From NCBI GenBank assembly GCA_963682175.1, contig OY821775.1:13426501-13490500 (forward strand): a stretch of DNA of 64,000 bases, in the 5' to 3' direction. Each line of letters starts with the position of its first letter. Position 1 is the stretch's first letter. This document shows, piece by piece, positions 59,694 to 64,000 of this stretch. The notes beneath the pieces are model-generated. The model did not search any database and was not told the DNA's origin. It was given only the letters and a program-made list of their open reading frames with translations. Position numbers and translations under genes: made by a program. Source of the stretch: Triglochin maritima (lineage: Eukaryota > Streptophyta > Magnoliopsida > Alismatales > Juncaginaceae).

Positions 59694-59994
59694 TAGGGGT
59701 GAGCTTCGGTCCAGGACCGGACTGAACTGGACCGAACCGGACCGGACCGAAACCCGAATTTTCGGGAAGTCCGGACCGAAGACCGGACCGAATAGGTTCG
59801 GTTCGGTCCGGTCCGGTCCGGGTCGGTCCAAAACCCGAATTTTCCCCTTAAATTTTCGGTCCGGACCGAAGACCGAATTTCCAAAATTTTGTGGACCGAA
59901 AACCGGACCGAAAAAATTCGGTCCGGTTCGGTCCGGACCGAAAAATTCGGTTCGGTCCGGGTGCCCGGACCGGACCGAATTTTGCTCACCCCTA
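59694..59994. mobile_element. hAT-type MITE (301 bp) built of CGGTCCGGACCG motifs
   Basis: Starts TAGGGGTGAGC and ends GCTCACCCCTA. An exact 8-bp duplication TCAGCAAC lies at 59686-59693 and 59995-60002. The inside is almost entirely reiterated GGTCCGGACCGAA and its complement, able to fold over much of its length. All long frames over it, on both strands, are artefacts of this. Confidence 0.96.
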
Positions 59995-60002
59995 TCAGCA
60001 AC

Positions 60003-60800
60003 CCAACGACTCTTACTACAATGTTGGGCCACCCCAGTCTGTCACGGGCCGTCCAGCTGGGTCGTGCCTCTGGCCCAGGTCTACCCATGTATCTTTAAAA
60101 TACACGTACCATCAGTAGTGGCGTACGTAAAGTACATTCAGAGGGTCAAGTGATCCCTTTGGATTATGGAATTTTGGTATGGTTTGTATATGGTTTTTAA
60201 GATTTTGACATCTATATTGTCAATTTCTTTGATTTCCAGCCTCCTGAATTTAATTCTTTTGAATTTCAATTTTTCTTTCTTTCCAATAACTAGATATTTA
60301 TGTAAATTAAAATAGAAATGTGCTACATATATATCTTCAACATAAGACCAAATTTTATTCTTCTTTTTCTTTTTCTATTTTTGGTCTAATTCCCCACCCA
60401 AACTATTAATTTGTATAAAAGTAATGTCTTACCATGGGCCAGTTCCACATGTCGCTACTGTGGAGTCTCTTCTCGCATTTAATGCACCAAGCACTTAACG
60501 ATGTCTCCATCGGTTCAAGTTTGTTGTCGACCACGTTTTGTTGCTTAAAATGGACGGAAATGAAATTTGGAACTTTATGTCATATATAGTAAGGTGTTTT
60601 GTTGTCTGCCGGTGGTAGGTGTGGCTTTGCTTTTTTTCCTTCTCTCCAACACTCACCAGAAGCATGGTTTGGTCGGCAGAGTTGCTTAGGTTCTCGTCGT
60701 GCTTGTCAGAAAGGTTTCTAGTTTGGAGTCTCGCCCTTTAAAAAAAAATTGATGGATATTGCCTTTGTTACGTAATACCTTGTCGTCTTCAAATAAATCA
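60003..60800. other. Intergenic, no gene seen
   Basis: Moderately AT-rich, with no protein-like frame and no repeat with clear ends. Confidence 0.5.
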
Positions 60801-60806
60801 AGAAAT

Positions 60807-60938
60807 GAATATAATAACCGTAGAGCTCTAATAGATAATGGTTTTGTCCTTAATCCACATTTAATATAATGGGGGGGGGGGGGGGGGGGGCAACCACATT
60901 TAATGGGTCTCAAATCAGACTGGCGTTTTGTCCTTAAC
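60807..60938. repeat. Partial duplication of the LTR start with a 20-G homopolymer
   Basis: The LTR-start segment CCGTAGAGCTCTAATAGATA occurs at 60816 (after AATAA) and again at 60938. TTTTGTCCTTAA and CCACATTTAAT are each present twice. A run of exactly 20 G lies at 60871-60890, between the two CCACATTTAAT copies. Confidence 0.75.
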
Positions 60939-62734
60939 CGTAGAGCTCTAATAGATAATGGTTTACATAAATCAAAAGTTATTCACAATCTTGGTAATTA
61001 ACATGGAACATTAATCACTGAGATAAGATTGTCGTGGTGGTCATCGATTGTTGTAGCTCTACAAATAATTGACGACACGAGTATGTAAAAGAGGAAAATA
61101 TTACTTATATATATTGAATAGACCTAACAAGTAAAACATTATGGAATTGTGTTTCGTGTCATTAATGTTTTTACTGTGTCTTGGATCCTAAGATATGAGA
61201 CTTATATCTTTTCACTCACGAAGTGTTTAATTTGATTATTGTCAAAAGCTATCAATAAGTGTAGTGATAACGACAATAGTTGGTTGAATATGACTTGTGC
61301 TAGAAAATATAGCTAGTCAAACGATTGTCATTGCCCCTCTTAATTGAGTGATGATATTAGTGAGCCCCTTGATAAAGCAAAATTATAATGTGCACATTGT
61401 GACTTGAGTTAAGTCACATAGTTACAATTAGCTTAGAGAGATCAAGAAATGAATATAATACAAAGGTGACATATTTCTATTTTGTATATATTCTTAATAT
61501 CATGAGGCAAGGGACGGACACAAGTGGTGCACTTACATCACTAAATGGATCGTGTTTTAGTTCGAGTGGAATAAAGACATCTATGCTATTGGGTAACTAT
61601 AATGTATAGCTAGATACCGCTTATAGTTTGAGATATTAATTGTTTAATATCGCTGCCAATTTAGCTTAGATATTCCTATAGGTCACACCACAAAACTGGG
61701 AAACAAGAAGCTTAATTTTGAGTTCATATGATGTGTCGGATTTCATGTGAAAATGGACACATGTGGTGATTGAATAAAATCAATATGTCATGGGAATTGA
61801 CATAATTAGAAACATAATAAATTCATATGAGGTGTATATATTATGGTGTGTAATAATTTAATATTACATAGGATAATATATTACATAAGATATGAATTTG
61901 CTAAAAACCCAAAATATGTGATTCGACCAGGAGAAATTTTGGTGAGTCAACAGTCGACTGGAGCAAGACGCGGATCGTCAGAATTTTTCCAGAGAATTTT
62001 TCTCATGCATATTCGGTCGACCGTCTAGCTCACGGTACACCGAACATGTGTTAAAACCGAATTATTCGGTTAACCGAGAAGAATTCTCGGTCAACCGAAC
62101 AACACGATTTTTGCCTGGATTATTAAGAGAATAATTAGATCATTGGTTGGATTAATTTCAGATTTGATCAAACGTTTTTTAGGATGCTTATGTGGCAATT
62201 TGAGATTAATTTTAGGAGAGAATAAGCAAGATATAATGACTAAAGAATAGTTCTTGATAAGGATGTTTTCGGAGCCTATAAAAGGACCCATCATCTTACT
62301 TGTTTAAGTTAATGCATAAATTCTTTCTCTCATTAATCTCTCCCTTAATAATCACGAAAATCTCTTAATAGTTTTAAGTTTTGGAGATAGAAATCTCAGG
62401 AGGTTAAGGAGGGGTTATTAGCTAGATTCTAAGCTTAATTAAAGATTGATTGACTTGCTCATTTCTCTCTAATCTTGTTTAGAGTTTGGGGAACACTTGG
62501 AGGCGAATCGGCAGACAATTCGACGAGCAACGGAACCCCAGATCTTCTGAAACGTTTTAGAGAACCTTTGGGTATGATCATCTATCTTTTGTTTATTTTA
62601 ATATGTGTAGGAATGCATGATATTAGAATAAACAAATACATGTACGTAAAATCAATGAAAATATGAAATCGATCTTGTATGTTTGTATTAATTTTTTTAA
62701 AATATATACCTACATGGGGACACGAAATCCTAAA
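60929..62734 (+). mobile_element. 5' LTR of the second retroelement family (1806 bp)
   Basis: Begins TGTCCTTAACCGTAGAGC and ends ACACGAAATCCTAAA, where copy 1 has CCTACA, so the last CA has decayed to AA. A TATAAAAG box lies at 62277. It is followed by a primer-binding site, so it is a 5' LTR. U3 (61970-62105) carries CGGTCGACCG, CGGTTAACCG and CGGTCAACCG palindromes. The internal region runs off the window. Confidence 0.85.
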
Positions 62735-62735
62735 G

Positions 62736-62747
62736 TGGTATCAGAGC
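62736..62747 (+). promoter_or_regulatory. Retroelement primer-binding site (initiator Met tRNA type)
   Basis: TGGTATCAGAGC lies one base after the LTR end. It is the standard plant LTR-retrotransposon site complementary to the 3' end of the initiator methionine tRNA, where minus-strand DNA synthesis starts. Confidence 0.93.
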
Positions 62748-64000
62748 ATTTAGTTCATATTTTCAATGATTATACTATATAATTAATTTTAGTTTACCAT
62801 CTAGAATCGAAATAATTCATGTTCTATGTCTTTTTTGAGTTTTCTGATAGTTTTGTTTATTTAATTCTAATTCATTCTTTTGAGAGTTTTAAATGTTTTG
62901 AAACACATCATGTGAATGTTAGAATTAATATTTAGACTTATGTCTAATATATAAATTTTCGTTTTTAATTAAAAGATTATTTTATAAGGAATCGACAAAA
63001 CGAAAAAGGCATATGTTTATCTTTCCTTAAAAAAATTATTTTTGGAAATTGGATAAACAACGGTTCAAATGTTTTGTGTTTTTAACTATGGATGCATAAA
63101 ATTATTTTTATGGATTTCAATTTTTTTTAGAATTGTTTGATTTAGAGATGCATGATAAACTAAATCGAGTAATTTATAATATATGTACATGCGTTGCTCG
63201 AGTTCTCTAATGCATGGATATGTGAGTTTGTATGTTCCGATGAAGTCATGTGTGAATGAATGAATAAATTATTTTGTATGTTATTATTGTTCAATCACAA
63301 GGACTTATGTATATGTAAAAGCCAAATTTCTATTTCTATCTATATGCATGAATATGAGAGAGTCTTTACATAGGACTTGCACTGGACAATTTTCGAAATT
63401 GTGAGATGCATGTTTATATTTTTGCAATATCAACATCCATGGTGCAAGAGGAAGTCACGGAGACGGTGCAAAAGTCAAGGACGTGGGAACATATAAACTC
63501 GCATCAATGTGTGTGTGAATGGATATATTTTTGTTTGTGTGCTTGACATGTATGTGATTGTATGGATGAATGTTAGGATATGTATAGATTATAAATATGC
63601 ATGATCACCTAAATTCTAGAATCACATATAAATGTTTAAATTGTCCCAACAAAAATTAAGAAAAAAATTTCTTTCTTATTTCATCCACTAGCAGCCATCG
63701 ATCGAGGGATATTATGCTCGCCCTTAACGGGATATAACTTCCTCCATCTTTGGGAATAGTGGGAGATATAAGGTTGTCTATTGTTGTGTCATGAATAGAT
63801 GTACGAGGTGTGATTCACCCTTAGTGGACACCGAGTATACTTGTTTGTGAATACAATGGATAAACGTATCTCATATCAAATGAAATAAGTTTTCTTAAGA
63901 AGACCCGGAGCCCTAGCTCGGTTTTGAGAAAGAAAGTTTTTCTTACGAGGATTGGTCAGATTCCCTCATAATTAAAACGACAAGAGTCATAAGAGTTTGA
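62748..64000 (+). mobile_element. Retroelement internal region (leader), no gag seen
   Basis: 1.25 kb following the primer-binding site with no open frame over 60 codons on the + strand. Either the leader is long, gag has decayed, or the element is a non-coding derivative (LARD). The 3' LTR is beyond the window. Confidence 0.6.

Noticed and set aside
59655..60153. Overlapping frames of up to 159 aa on both strands
   Set aside because: They translate the CGGTCCGGACCG iterations of a MITE with exact target duplication.
62736..62747. tRNA gene
   Set aside because: TGGTATCAGAGC is the retroelement primer-binding site; no tRNA fold surrounds it.

Overview
The window is nuclear DNA of a flowering plant, most likely a eudicot. 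It is AT-rich and gene-poor. Its one large gene is split by introns, and most of the rest is layered transposon debris. The evidence for a plant is an AP2/ERF transcription factor, a plant-type NDR kinase, plant Copia and Mutator (MULE) remnants, hAT-type MITEs, a decayed piece of plastid psaB and a fragment of a class I small heat-shock protein gene. I cannot name the species.

Two genes look intact. An intronless ERF with two EAR-like repression motifs lies at 7200-7664 (+). A 13-coding-exon NDR-family AGC kinase runs over 36142-46051 (+); its predicted protein is 531 aa, every splice junction keeps frame, and all the kinase signature residues are present. At least three small transposons sit in its introns.

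Layout: 0-6.4 kb holds Copia remnants (LTR-like repeats, integrase, RT/RNase H), a MULE-like terminal-inverted-repeat (TIR) element and one unidentified exon-like stretch. 7.2-7.7 kb is the ERF. 8-13 kb holds two hAT MITEs and the first of five solo LTRs of one family. 14.6-22 kb is a GGGTAA/TTACCC-rich repeat field enclosing an sHSP fragment that the second solo LTR splits. 22-30 kb holds direct repeats and the third solo LTR. 30-32.3 kb is a two-gene MULE. 32.3-35.6 kb holds the fourth solo LTR and another LTR. 36-46 kb is the kinase. 47.1-47.6 kb is plastid psaB DNA. 48.05-53.15 kb is a three-level nest (MULE, then a 2.1-kb LTR, then the fifth solo LTR). 53.4-55.9 kb is a second two-gene MULE and 59.2 kb a third, truncated one. 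59.7 kb is a hAT MITE rich in CGGTCCGGACCG. 60.9-64 kb is a 5' LTR with its primer-binding site and the start of a retroelement interior that runs off the edge.

The elements are dated relative to each other by exact or near-exact target-site duplications (TSDs), which I located by eye. The least ordinary signals are: (1) arrays of inverted half-sites of the type CGGT-NN-ACCG in the U3 region of three otherwise different LTR families; (2) a MULE family with two convergent genes, one FAR1/MULE-type transposase and one small unknown companion with a conserved 18-codon first exon; and (3) an sHSP fragment that reads in frame once the inserted solo LTR is taken out.
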